This document shows positions 16,442 to 26,040 of a stretch of 64,000 bases of DNA, piece after piece. This stretch comes from CAXXOZ01 sp963676435 (GTDB lineage: Bacteria > Bacillota > Clostridia > Lachnospirales > Lachnospiraceae): the NCBI GenBank assembly GCA_963676435.2, contig CAXXOZ010000018.1, positions 372,001-436,000 on the forward strand. Reading direction: 5' to 3'. Position numbers and translations under genes: made by a program. Each line of letters begins with the position of its first letter. Positions within the stretch are counted from its first letter, which is position 1. The notes under the pieces are model-generated. The model was given only the letters and a program-made list of their open reading frames with translations. It did no database searches and was not told where the DNA came from.

Positions 16442-18406
16442 ATGAAAGATTGTAAATATCCAAATTTATTTAAGCCAATTGTATTAGGTAATACACTTTT
16501 TAGAAACAGAATTTTTGCTTCACCTACAGGATATCAAAATATTAACGGGGACGGTTATTTAAACGATGGTGCCACAGCTTATTATGAAAGAAAGGCAAAA
16601 GGTGGTGCTGCCAGCGTTGCGACATTCGAAGGTATTGTGGATGGAGAATTTGGAAAAGGTGGAAGAGGACATATCTGCCTTGATACTCCAAATATACATA
16701 TAGGACTTTCAAGAGTGGCACATGGAATAAAAGGTTATGGTGCGGTAGCGTCTTTAGAACTTGCGCATACAGGGATGTTTGCCAACAGAGATTTATCTTT
16801 TTTTGGTGCTACATCTCAGGGTATTGCATATGGTCCTGTGGAATGTGAGATTGACGGAAGACAAATAAGACCTATGGATGAAGAGTTCATTGAAAGAACA
16901 ATAAAAAAATATGCACAGGGTGCAGCGATGGCCAAAAGGGCAGGTTTTGGAATGGTAACGGTTCATGCTGGACATGGTTGGATGCTACATCAGTTTTTAT
17001 CTGCAAAGACAAATACCAGGTCAGATAAATGGGGTGGAGCAGATATAGAAAACAGGGCAAGATTAACAGTAGCAGTATGTGATGCAATTAGAAAAGAAGT
17101 AGGACCAGGTTTTCCTATTGAAATAAGAATAAGTGGCTCAGAATGTTATGAAGGCGGTTATGGTATAGAAGAAGGAATTGCTATAGCAAAACAACTAGAA
17201 GGACATGTAGATTTAATACATGTATCAGCAGGAAGTCATGAAATAGAAGAAGTATTTCCAGTTACTCATCCTTCTATGTTTTTAGAAGATGGAGTAAATG
17301 TAAAATATGCGGCCGAAATTAAAAAACATATAAAAACACCTGTTGCTACAATAGGAGCATTAAATAATGCTGAGTTGATGGAAGAAATAATTGCCACAGG
17401 GAAGGCCGATGTGGTTGAAATGGCAAGGCAACTTTTGGCAGATCCTGATTTTCCATTAAAAGTAAGAACAGGTAATGAAGATAAAGCAAAAAAATGTATG
17501 CGTTGTTTAAGCTGTTTTTCAAATGAATTGGCATATGGAGAACCATATTGTGCACTTAATCCTGAAACAGGTAGGGAACTTGAAATGAAATATGATATAC
17601 CTGTAGCCAAAAAGAAAAAAGTTTTAGTAGTCGGCGGTGGTGTTGGAGGAATGCAGGCAGCATTAACATGTAAAGAAAGAGGTCATGAAGTTATATTATA
17701 TGAAAAGGCTACAAGACTTGGCGGTGTTCTTAGATGTGAAGAAGAAGTTTCTTTTAAGCAACCTTTAGATTATTATTTAAATCAACAGGAAAAGGCTATA
17801 AAAGAATCTGATATTGAACTGCACCTTAATGAAGAACTAAATTCTGAAGTAGCAGAAAAAGTTAATGCAGATGTTATAATTGCCTCAATGGGAGCAGTTC
17901 CAGTGTTACCTCCGATACCAGGTATAGAAGGTGAAAATATTATGTCTTCTCAAGATGCTTATTATAATACAGATAAGATAGGAGAAAATGTCATTATACT
18001 AGGAGCAGGTCTAGTAGGAGTTGAGTTAGGCTTACATTTAATTTCAAAAGGCAAAAAAGTTAAAATTGTAGAAATGATGGATCATATAAATGATGGTGGA
18101 AACTTCTTACACATATTAGGGCTAAAAGTAGAAATTAAAAACAAAGGGCTTGAAATATTATTTAATACAAAGGCTAAAGAGATTAAGAAAAATTCTGTTG
18201 TAGTAGAGACACTAGAAGGTGAAAAAGAACTTATAACCGAAACAGTAATATATGCTGTTGGTCAAAGACCTCTTCGAGAAGAAGCTATAGAACTAAATTG
18301 TAAGGCACCTGAATTTTATCAGATAGGAGACTGTGTTTCGCCAAGAAATATAACAAGTGCGACATCAGAAGCATTTTTGATTTCTAGAAACATTGGTAGA
18401 GTTTAA
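16442..18406 (+). CDS. FMN/4Fe-4S/FAD 2-enoate reductase-type oxidoreductase
   Basis: A 654-residue multidomain flavoenzyme of the old-yellow-enzyme family with an Fe-S cluster. Residues 1-330 form the FMN barrel, with H-A-G-H-G-W-M-L-H-Q-F-L, N-T-R-x-D-x-W-G-G and N-R-A-R-L. The 4Fe-4S cysteines follow in CMRCLSCF plus a later Cys (about 346-362). The FAD/NAD(P) domain (about 380-654) has VVGGGVGGMQAA and a second GxGxxG in ILGAGLVGVELG. The architecture matches 2,4-dienoyl-CoA reductase, 2-enoate reductase and bile-acid BaiCD-type enzymes. The substrate is presumably an enoate or enone, reduced with NAD(P)H. The LysR gene upstream is the likely regulator. Its ATG has a GGAGG site. Confidence 0.9.
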   Translation: MKDCKYPNLFKPIVLGNTLFRNRIFASPTGYQNINGDGYLNDGATAYYERKAKGGAASVATFEGIVDGEFGKGGRGHICLDTPNIHIGLSRVAHGIKGYGAVASLELAHTGMFANRDLSFFGATSQGIAYGPVECEIDGRQIRPMDEEFIERTIKKYAQGAAMAKRAGFGMVTVHAGHGWMLHQFLSAKTNTRSDKWGGADIENRARLTVAVCDAIRKEVGPGFPIEIRISGSECYEGGYGIEEGIAIAKQLEGHVDLIHVSAGSHEIEEVFPVTHPSMFLEDGVNVKYAAEIKKHIKTPVATIGALNNAELMEEIIATGKADVVEMARQLLADPDFPLKVRTGNEDKAKKCMRCLSCFSNELAYGEPYCALNPETGRELEMKYDIPVAKKKKVLVVGGGVGGMQAALTCKERGHEVILYEKATRLGGVLRCEEEVSFKQPLDYYLNQQEKAIKESDIELHLNEELNSEVAEKVNADVIIASMGAVPVLPPIPGIEGENIMSSQDAYYNTDKIGENVIILGAGLVGVELGLHLISKGKKVKIVEMMDHINDGGNFLHILGLKVEIKNKGLEILFNTKAKEIKKNSVVVETLEGEKELITETVIYAVGQRPLREEAIELNCKAPEFYQIGDCVSPRNITSATSEAFLISRNIGRV

Positions 18407-18444
18407 GATACATTTTTTCCCTCCATTATGCATATATATCGCAA

Positions 18445-18479
18445 AACGAAAGGACCCTCAATATGAAGGTCTTTTCGTT
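18445..18479. terminator. bidirectional terminator between the flavoenzyme and pfp
   Basis: A 12-bp stem with one G-U pair, AACGAAAGGACC (18445-18456) and GGTCTTTTCGTT (18468-18479), lies between convergent genes and overlaps the pfp stop codon. Short T runs follow on both strands. Confidence 0.7.
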
Positions 18480-19689
18480 ATTTTAATATTAATTTTTCGA
18501 CTTTTGGTGAATTAAGAAAACTATATTCAGGCATATCACCTAGTAGGGGAGTTAAATAATCTTTAAATGCTTGAGTAACACCGTTTCCTGCTTCATTTAT
18601 AAATTCATCAGGCATTAATTTTGTTTTAGCAGCTATATCTTCCAAAGGTACTAAATCATAATCTACTTTATAATGGCCAGTTCTTTTTATAACTACAGAA
18701 CCGTCAACATTGTCCTTTATTGCAAATTTTACAGCCATCTTTCCTGCTTCTCTTGCTTCCATCTGGTCTATATTTGACACGCAGCCTACAAAAGAGCGTT
18801 GAAGATAACCAAAAGTATCAGAACGAACTTTTTTGATTTCGGTATGCTCTCTAATATATTCAGCCAATAAATCTCCTAGTGCTCCAGTTCCAGATAACTG
18901 GCAGTTGCCATGAGCATCAGTTTCCTCGTTGCCCAGTTTTGTGGCTATTGCAACGCCATTTTCATCAACTATACCTTCAGATACGGCAATTACACATCTG
19001 CCATATTTTTCATAGGTTTCTTTTACATTTTTTATAAAGTTATCTATTATAAAATTTCTTTCAGGCAAATAAACCAGATGTGGACCTTCGCTAAGTTCTT
19101 TTGAAGCTATAGAAGCAGCGGCAGTTAAAAAGCCAGCGTGTCTTCCCATTACGATTCCTATATGTATTCCAGGCAAAGCTCTATTATCTAGGTTTAAACC
19201 TATAAATGACTGAGCAACAAATTTTGCTGCAGATGCATAGCCTGGAGTGTGATCATTTATCACTAAATCATTATCAATAGTTTTTGGAACATGTATTGCT
19301 CTTAATTCATAGTTAGCTTCATTTGCTTCTTGGTTAATGATTCTTACGGTTTCTGAAGAATCATTTCCACCTATATAAAAGAAATATCTTATATCATGAG
19401 CCATAAAAACTTTAAAAATTTCTTTACAATAATTTTCATCAGGTTTTACCCTGGTTGTATAAAGAGCTGAAGATGGTGTATTGGCAATCTCTTCAAGATG
19501 CTTAGTTGTTTCTTTTGTAAGATCCAAAAAATCTTCATTAACTATTCCAGACACGCCATTTAACGCACCATATATTTTAGTAATATTTTTATGTTTTCTT
19601 GCTTCTAAAACAATCCCTGTAAGAGATTGGTTGATAACTGCAGTAGGGCCACCGCCCTGAGCTATTAATGCTTTTCCTTTTAGTTTCAT
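18478..19689 (-). CDS. pfp: pyrophosphate-dependent 6-phosphofructokinase
   Basis: This enzyme phosphorylates fructose 6-phosphate using pyrophosphate instead of ATP, a reversible glycolytic step common in anaerobes. The 403-residue protein has AQGGGPTAVINQSL (N-terminus), GGNDSSET in the phosphate-donor loop, PKTIDNDL with the lysine diagnostic of PPi use, and MGRHAGFLTAA. The lysine in PKTIDND blocks ATP binding in this family, so PPi specificity is well supported. It is transcribed from a promoter whose -35 lies inside a 19-base dyad, divergent from the receiver-hemerythrin gene. Confidence 0.93.
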   Translation of the reverse strand: MKLKGKALIAQGGGPTAVINQSLTGIVLEARKHKNITKIYGALNGVSGIVNEDFLDLTKETTKHLEEIANTPSSALYTTRVKPDENYCKEIFKVFMAHDIRYFFYIGGNDSSETVRIINQEANEANYELRAIHVPKTIDNDLVINDHTPGYASAAKFVAQSFIGLNLDNRALPGIHIGIVMGRHAGFLTAAASIASKELSEGPHLVYLPERNFIIDNFIKNVKETYEKYGRCVIAVSEGIVDENGVAIATKLGNEETDAHGNCQLSGTGALGDLLAEYIREHTEIKKVRSDTFGYLQRSFVGCVSNIDQMEAREAGKMAVKFAIKDNVDGSVVIKRTGHYKVDYDLVPLEDIAAKTKLMPDEFINEAGNGVTQAFKDYLTPLLGDMPEYSFLNSPKVEKLILK

Positions 19690-19713
19690 AAACTACTCTT
19701 TACTATATAATAT

Positions 19714-19748
19714 AGTTTATTGAGAGGGTTAAATATTGTCAATATTTA
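19714..19748 (-). promoter_or_regulatory. pfp promoter with -35 inside a 19-base dyad
   Basis: On the minus strand, -35 TTGACA (19742-19737), a 17-base spacer and -10 TAAACT (19719-19714) precede pfp. The -35 sits in the centre of a perfect dyad, TAAATATTG (19730-19738), one spacer base, CAATATTTA (19740-19748). A dimeric repressor binding here would block pfp, and being in the divergent gap could also affect the gene at 19820. Confidence 0.6.
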
Positions 19749-19757
19749 TTTAATATA

Positions 19758-19786
19758 TTGAACATCAAATTATATAATGATATTAT
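19758..19786 (+). promoter_or_regulatory. promoter of the receiver-hemerythrin gene
   Basis: -35 TTGAAC (19758-19763), 17-base spacer, -10 TATTAT (19781-19786), about 34 bases before the start codon at 19820. Confidence 0.55.
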
Positions 19787-19819
19787 TAATTAACATATTC
19801 TATATAGGAAGGCAAGCTT

Positions 19820-20662
19820 ATGGGTAAAGTAGTAATTTTAGAAACAACAGATATTCTCGGAATGAAAATGAGAAAAATCCTTATGAATTATGGATTTAAT
19901 GAAATTGAAATAATTAAAGGATATGGTTTTAATATAAAAAATACAAACTCTATGTTTGTGGGGGCAGATTTTATAATTGCGGATTTAGACAACTATGATT
20001 TGGATTCAGTAAAACTAGTGAAAAATCTTAAGTCTAGTGGGGACAATTCTGAAATACCTGCAATTTTTATGAGTGGTAGCGCAGATCTTAATAAGCTTAA
20101 AAAAGTAATTGCAGCTGGTGGAACAGATTTCTTGCTAAAACCTTTTGAAGTTGAAACATTGATTAAAAAAATCAGAAAAATTTGTTACAAACAAGAAGTA
20201 GAACCTGTAACACAAGAAAAGTATCCCAAAGGAGCAATATTTGATGAAGAAACAATGACTCTTAAATGGTTAGAGGAGTTTGAGTTAGGTGTTGAGGAAA
20301 TAGATAATGATCATAAAAGAATTATAGAAAACTATAATAAGCTTTGTATGGTCATAAAAAATAATGAAGAATCAGAATTTTATAAAGAACTAATAGAATT
20401 TCTTTCAGATTATGTAAGCAGCCATTTTGTCAAAGAAGAAAAATTACAATTTGAAATAAAATATAATAAGTATAATGAACATAAAAAGATTCACGAAGAT
20501 TTTAAAAATAAAGTAAAACATATTTCTGAAAAATATAAAGATAAAAAAATTGAGATGGATGACTTGATAAGTATTAACTTGTTTTTAAAAGACTGGCTTC
20601 TTGAACATATCCTAGTTGAAGATCAAAAAATAAAAGAATTTATTCTTTCTGCTACAAAGTGA
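19820..20662 (+). CDS. receiver domain fused to bacteriohemerythrin
   Basis: A 280-residue two-domain protein. Residues 1-122 form a CheY-like receiver: candidate phosphoacceptor Asp55 (in IIADLDNYD), a conserved Ser in FMSGSA and the lysine in LLKPF. The usual N-terminal acidic pair is reduced to one Glu (VVILETTD), so phosphorylation may be weak. Residues about 150-278 form a hemerythrin four-helix bundle with the di-iron ligands in GVEEIDNDHKR, SSHFVKEE, EHKKIHEDF and LLEHILVED. It should bind oxygen or NO at the di-iron site. It is a candidate oxygen-linked signalling protein; no histidine kinase is nearby. It is divergent from pfp. Confidence 0.88.
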   Translation: MGKVVILETTDILGMKMRKILMNYGFNEIEIIKGYGFNIKNTNSMFVGADFIIADLDNYDLDSVKLVKNLKSSGDNSEIPAIFMSGSADLNKLKKVIAAGGTDFLLKPFEVETLIKKIRKICYKQEVEPVTQEKYPKGAIFDEETMTLKWLEEFELGVEEIDNDHKRIIENYNKLCMVIKNNEESEFYKELIEFLSDYVSSHFVKEEKLQFEIKYNKYNEHKKIHEDFKNKVKHISEKYKDKKIEMDDLISINLFLKDWLLEHILVEDQKIKEFILSATK

Positions 20663-20729
20663 CTATGTCACAGAAAAAATATTTAATAAATTATATTGTA
20701 TTAACAGTATAAAAAAATGGAGATGAAAT

Positions 20730-22010
20730 ATGATTGATGGATTAGTAGCAGCAAATAGTGTTAGTTTTATTTTAGTATTTATAGAAGGAATTTTATCCTT
20801 TTTTTCCCCTTGTGTGATTCCTCTTATTCCAGTTTACATGGGTTATTTAGCAGGTAGTGGTAAAAGAACAGATGAAAATGGAACAATTATTTATCAGAGG
20901 AAAAAAGTATTTATAAACACCTTATTTTTTGTGTTAGGAATTTCTTTTACATTCTTTATTTTAGGTATTTCCTTTACAGCTATAGGAAGCTTTTTTAATA
21001 CTAATAAGACTTTGTTTACCAGAATAGGTGGAATATTAATAATTTTATTAGGCTTATTTCAGATTGGGTTTTTTAATCTTAACTTCTTACAAAAAGAAAG
21101 AAAATTTCATTTAAAAATTGCAGACAGAAAAATGACACCTATTTTTGCCTTGATACTTGGGTTTACATTTAGTTTTGCATGGACTCCTTGTGTAGGGCCG
21201 GCATTATCCTCGGTTTTAATAATGGCTTCAGGAGCTTCTACAGCCTTTTTAGGTAATTTACTTGTTTTAGTATATGCGTTAGGCTTCTTGATACCTTTTT
21301 TAATTCTAGGCCTATTTACAGGAAGTGTGTTAAACTTTTTAAAGAAAAAACAAAAGTTCTTAAAATATACTATAAAAGTTGGTGGAGCGTTATTAATACT
21401 TATTGGTATTATGACTTTTACTGGATGGATGAATGGTATTTCAGGCTATTTAAATTCTTTTGTAGGAGATAATGACAACAATAGTCAACAACAAACAACT
21501 GTTAGTGAAACAACAGGTGCAATAGAAGATGAAACAACTACAGAAACAGATGATAGTTATCCTGGATTTGATTTTACATTAACTGACCAGTATGGTAATA
21601 AACACACTTTGTCAGATTACAAAGGACAGGTAGTATTTATAAACATCTGGGCAACCTGGTGTCCACCGTGTAAAGCAGAATTGCCAGACATTCAAAAATT
21701 ATATGAAGAGTTTAATTTTAATTCAGAAGAGGTAGTTATTTTGGGAATTACAAATCCTTCTACTGATGAGTACCCAAATAATTCGGATGGTTCAATTGAA
21801 GAAGTAAAAGATTTTATTGACGACAATGGATATACATTTCCGACTTTATTTGATGAAACAGGAGAGATTCTTTCTTATTTTGGAGTATCAGCATTTCCAA
21901 CAACCTTTATGATAGACAAAGAAGGTAACATATTTGGATATGTTACCGGAATGATGACTGAAGATATAATGAGAAGTATAATAAGTCAAACACTTGAGGC
22001 TACAGACTAA
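20730..22010 (+). CDS. CcdA-TlpA fusion: membrane thiol-reductase with thioredoxin domain
   Basis: A 426-residue fusion. Residues 1-235 form a six-helix CcdA/DsbD-type membrane domain, with the first redox cysteine in FFSPCVIPLIP and the second in AWTPCVGPAL. A Thr/Asn/Gln-rich linker (about 247-275) leads to an extracytoplasmic TlpA-like thioredoxin domain with active site WATWCPPCK. CcdA passes electrons from cytoplasmic thioredoxin across the membrane, and here the recipient is covalently attached. The protein probably keeps exported cysteine proteins reduced or supports a peroxide/thiol pathway. The ATG at 20730 has a GGAGATG site. It precedes the alcohol dehydrogenase by 20 bases. Confidence 0.92.
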   Translation: MIDGLVAANSVSFILVFIEGILSFFSPCVIPLIPVYMGYLAGSGKRTDENGTIIYQRKKVFINTLFFVLGISFTFFILGISFTAIGSFFNTNKTLFTRIGGILIILLGLFQIGFFNLNFLQKERKFHLKIADRKMTPIFALILGFTFSFAWTPCVGPALSSVLIMASGASTAFLGNLLVLVYALGFLIPFLILGLFTGSVLNFLKKKQKFLKYTIKVGGALLILIGIMTFTGWMNGISGYLNSFVGDNDNNSQQQTTVSETTGAIEDETTTETDDSYPGFDFTLTDQYGNKHTLSDYKGQVVFINIWATWCPPCKAELPDIQKLYEEFNFNSEEVVILGITNPSTDEYPNNSDGSIEEVKDFIDDNGYTFPTLFDETGEILSYFGVSAFPTTFMIDKEGNIFGYVTGMMTEDIMRSIISQTLEATD

Positions 22011-22030
22011 TTTTGAGAGGATTAAAAGAA

Positions 22031-23178
22031 ATGAAAACAGATTTTGTTTATCATATACCTACTAAGGTATATTTTGGAGAAGGAAAGTTAAATTATTTAA
22101 CAAAAGAGCTGGAAAAATTTGGTAAAAACGTTCTTTTAGTCTATGGAAAAGAATCAATTAAAAAAACAGGTCTTTATAAGAAAATAATTACTGAATTAAA
22201 GTATGGAAATTTTAATATAGATGAAATTTCAGGTATAGAGCCAAATCCCAGACATACTTCAGTAAATGAAGGTGTTGAAATTTGCAAAGCAAAAAAAATA
22301 GATGTAGTACTTGCAGCAGGTGGTGGATCAGTAATTGATGCAGCTAAACTTATGGCACTTGGTAATTTCTATGATGGTGATTCTTGGGATATTATAAAGG
22401 GAAAAGTGAAAATTGATAAAGCGCTCCCTATAGTATCGATTCTAACAATGGCAGCTACAGGCTCAGAAATGGACGCAAAAGCTGTAATAAGTAATATTGA
22501 AACTAATGAAAAAATGTCAATTAAAACACCGTTGATTTATCCAAAAGTTTCTTTTTAGACCCTACAAATACATATTCCGTTGATAGCTTTCAAACAGCCT
22601 GTGGTGGGGCAGATATTATTTCACATGTACTAGAGGATTACTTTGCGCCTGAGGAGGACTTATCTATGCTTGATAGAATAATGGAGAGTATAATAAGTAC
22701 CGTTATAAAATATGCACCTATTGCAATTAAAGAACCTGATAATTATGAGGCAAGAGCTAATCTAATGTGGGCTTCAAGTTGGGCAATAAACGGATTTTTA
22801 GATGGAAGCAAAAAGCACAGATGGACATGTCATGCAATGGAACATGAGCTTTCGGCATTCTATGACATAACTCATGGTCTTGGCCTTGCAATAGTCACAC
22901 CTTCATGGATGGAATATGTCCTTGATGAAAATACAGAAATGAAATTTAAAACGCTAGGCAAAAATGTATTTGGTACAAATTCAGCAAAAGAAACTATAGA
23001 AAAATTCCGGGAATTCTTTTATAATACATTAGGTCTGCCAGAAAAATTAAGTGAAGTTGGAATTGATGAAACAAACTTTAATCTGATGGCAGAAAAAGCA
23101 TGTCGTGGTAAGGAAATATATGGATATAAAACACTTACTATAGAGGATGTGGAAAATATATTTAAAATGTGTAAATAA
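22031..23178 (+). pseudogene. iron-containing alcohol dehydrogenase (butanol dehydrogenase-like), one frameshift
   Basis: Two frames combine to one iron-dependent alcohol dehydrogenase of about 382 residues. The first frame has YFGEGKL and the NAD(P)-binding GGGSVIDAAK. It ends at a TAG at 22556-22558 inside a five-T run (22552-22556). Adding one T restores V-S-F-L-D-P-T-N-T-Y-S-V-D and then the iron ligands in GGADIISHVLED, HAMEHELSAFYDITHG and so on to the end. Butanol dehydrogenase family members reduce aldehydes to alcohols with NAD(P)H in fermentation. The ATG at 22031 has a GAGAGG site. If the shift is a sequencing error the gene is intact; the downstream half keeps full coding character. 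Confidence 0.9.
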
Positions 23179-23197
23179 CAGAACCGGAGAAGAAAGA

Positions 23198-24324
23198 ATG
23201 ATAAAAAGTGAAGTTTTAGAAATAAGAAAACAGTTTGTAAATGAAAACTGTTCTATATCAAAAATATGTGGATGTTATGTGGATGGAGAAAAGGAAATAA
23301 AAACAAAATTTTCAGAATCATTTTTAACATTACCAGAGGAGGAGACCTTTAAATATTATGAAATATTTAAAAAAACACTTTCTGGAACAATCGGAAAAAA
23401 TTTGTTGAATATGGAATTTCCTTTAGAAGCAGAATTTAGTGATGGAACCCAGGAAACTTTACTTAAGTTAAGAGATTCAGGATTAAAAGATCAAGAGCTC
23501 ATAGAGGATTTTTATAAAAAGATTATAGAAAGTTATGATATAGTAGGGAATTATTTAATAATATTAATTCATGCATCATATGACATTCCTGGAAAAGCAA
23601 GCGACAAGAGTACTATGGAAGATGCTTCTGATGAAGTTTACAATTATGTTCTTTTAAGTATTTGTCCAGGTTGCATTATCAAAACCAGGTTTAAGCTATG
23701 ATTCTCTAGAAAATGCCTTTAAGAAAAGTGTTCAGGAATGGACTGTAGGAATGCCAGAAAATGGGCTATTATTTCCAGCTTTTAATGATAGAAGTTCAGA
23801 TATTCATGGTTTATTGTATTATGCAAAAAATCCAGAAAATCTCAATCCTCAGTTTGTAGATAAAATAATGGGTGGTGTGAACTTCCGTTATCCGCAGGAG
23901 ATCAAAAAGAAGTTTTTCAGGCACTTATAGAAGAAACCCTTGGAGAAGAATGTGAGTATGAAATAGTAAAAAACCTTCATGAAAATTTAAATGAAATAAT
24001 AGAGGAAAATAAAGATGTTCCTGAACCTGTTACATTTGATAAGAGTGAAGTGGAAAACCCTTCTAACAGACTGTGGGGTTAATGAAGAAAAACTTGTAGA
24101 TTTTGAAAAGAAATATGAAGAACGGACTGGGAGAAAAGACCCAACTTATGGCTGAAAATCTAACAAATACCAGAAACTTCGAAGTTAAAACACCAGATGT
24201 GGTTATAAAAGTTAGTCCAGAATACGCAAGTCTTGTTGAGACAAAAATAGTTGATGGTAAAAAGTGTATCGTTATAGCTGTAGGAGACAATGTAGAAGTT
24301 AATGGAATAAATGTAAATGCATAA
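23198..24324 (+). pseudogene. DUF4317 family protein with about four frameshifts
   Basis: The family DUF4317 is recognised from N-terminal IKSEVLEIRKQF and ICGCYVDGEKE, a central PALSKPGLSY-like segment and a C-terminal PEYASLVETKIVDGKK. To read it through, four single-base corrections are needed. They are an extra G at 23669-23670, an indel at 23871-23876, an extra base in the A4/C3 run at 24054-24060, and an extra G in GGG at 24129-24131. The restored product is about 375 residues. DUF4317 proteins are common in Lachnospiraceae and relatives; their function is unknown. It follows the alcohol dehydrogenase by 19 bases and is closed by the terminator at 24340. Intact coding character between the shifts suggests base-calling error. 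Confidence 0.8.
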
Positions 24325-24339
24325 AAATTGTATAATTAG

Positions 24340-24371
24340 GGGACGGTCAGAATTAGACTGTTCCTTTTTTT
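24340..24371 (+). terminator. terminator after the DUF4317 gene
   Basis: A 9-bp stem (two G-U pairs), GGGACGGTC (24340-24348) and GACTGTTCC (24356-24364), with a 7-base loop is followed by seven T residues. Confidence 0.85.
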
Positions 24372-24492
24372 AGCACTTTATTTGGTACATTCTTTAGTAT
24401 TGTATACAATGAGCAATTAATGTTGTAAAATATATAGTGAAAAAAGTAACAAATGGTTGTGAAGGTAATACAAGTTATAAAGGAGTGTTGAT

Positions 24493-26001
24493 ATGAGAGG
24501 CGTATATACATCTGTCACAGATATTAGAAGAAAGGTGTTTACAGAAGTTGCACGAATGGGATATGAAGGAGCAGACTCTTTAAAAGTAGAGAAACTTCCA
24601 TTTAAAATTATTCCAGGAGGAAAAAGCGACTTATAGAACAAGTATATTTTTAGAAAGAGCAATTGTAAGTGAAAGACTCAGGCTTTGTATGGGTCTTCCA
24701 TTAAGAAATATTTCGGAACACGCACCAGTTTCAGAGGGGATTGAAAAAAGTATTATTTCAGAAAAATATTATGATCCACCTTTGGTAAATATAATAAAAT
24801 TTGCTTGCAATTCATGCCCAGATAATGAATACAAGGTGACTGATTGCTGTCAGGGATGCTTAGCTCATCCATGTATTGAGGTTTGTCCCAAAGATGCAGT
24901 AAGTATGGTTAATGGAAAGGCATATATAGATCAGGAAAAATGTATAAAATGTGGTAAATGTAAATCAGCATGTGAATATGGAGCAATATTAAAAATGGAA
25001 AGGCCATGTTCAAAAGCATGTGGAATGGACGCAATAGAATCAGATGAACTTGGTAGAGCACAGATAGATCAGGAAAAATGTGTATCTTGTGGTATGTGCC
25101 TTGTGAACTGTCCTTTCGGAGCGATTGCGGATAAAAGTCAGATATTTCAGCTTATACATGCAATAAATGAAGGAGAAGAGGTCTATGCAGCTGTGGCTCC
25201 AGCATTTGTTGGACAGTTTGGGAAAAAAATATCTCCAGAAAGACTCAGAGCTGCATTTCAGGCACTAGGATTTAAAGATGTGGTTGATGTAGCAGTAGGA
25301 GCAGATTTGTGTACTATAGAAGAAGCTTATGACTTTAAAGAAAAAGTACCAAAAGAACAGCCATTTATGGCTACTTCATGTTGTCCAGCATGGTCTGTAA
25401 TGGCAAAAAACACTTTATCCTGAATTTGAATCATATATTTCAATGACACTTACTCCTATGGTTTTAACAGGAAGAATGACGAAGAAAAAACACCCTAACT
25501 GTAAAGTTGCATTTATAGGTCCATGTGCGGCTAAGAAGTTGGAAGCAAGCAGAAAATCAGTTAGAAGTGATGTCTGATTTTGTTTTAACTTTTGAAGAAG
25601 TAATGGGAATGTTTGAAGCAAAAGAAGTAGATTTAAAGAAAATTAAGGAAGAATCTTCACTTTCAGAAGCAACAGCTTCAGGAAGAGGCTTTGCTGTTAG
25701 TGGTGGTGTAGCTCAGGCTGTAGTTGACTGTTTAAAGAAAATGGATGAAAATGAGGATGTAAAGGTTGTTTCAGCTCAGGGTCTTGCAGATTGCAGAAAA
25801 ATGCTTACACTTGCAAAAACAGGGAAATATGATGGTTATCTTTTAGAAGGAATGGGATGCCCTGGTGGATGCGTAGGCGGTGCAGGTACCTTAAGAGGTA
25901 TTACTGCCTCATCAAATGCAGTGAATATTTATAAAAACAAAACCGAAAAAGGTTGTGCCCTTGATAATGACTATACTGATATGCTTCATAAGTTGGATTA
26001 A
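24493..26001 (+). pseudogene. group B [FeFe]-hydrogenase with three frameshifts
   Basis: A monomeric [FeFe]-hydrogenase of the group B type, about 500 residues if repaired. The N-terminus starts M-R-G-V-Y-T-S-V-T-D-I-R-R-K-V, a family signature. Ferredoxin motifs CIKCGKCKSAC and CVSCGMCLVNCPFGAI follow, with extra cysteines in CNSCPDNEYKVTDCCQGC. The H-cluster motifs are TSCCPAW, FIGPCAAKK and EGMGCPGGCVGGAG. Three frameshifts interrupt it: an extra A in A5 at 24621-24625, an extra A in A6 at 25405-25410, and an extra base near 25575. It would oxidise ferredoxin to make H2 or sense it. The role of group B enzymes is poorly known. The start at 24493 has AAGGAG. Confidence 0.92.
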
Positions 26002-26040
26002 ATACAGTTTTTATGAAATAGAAAAAGGGGAATTCATAAA

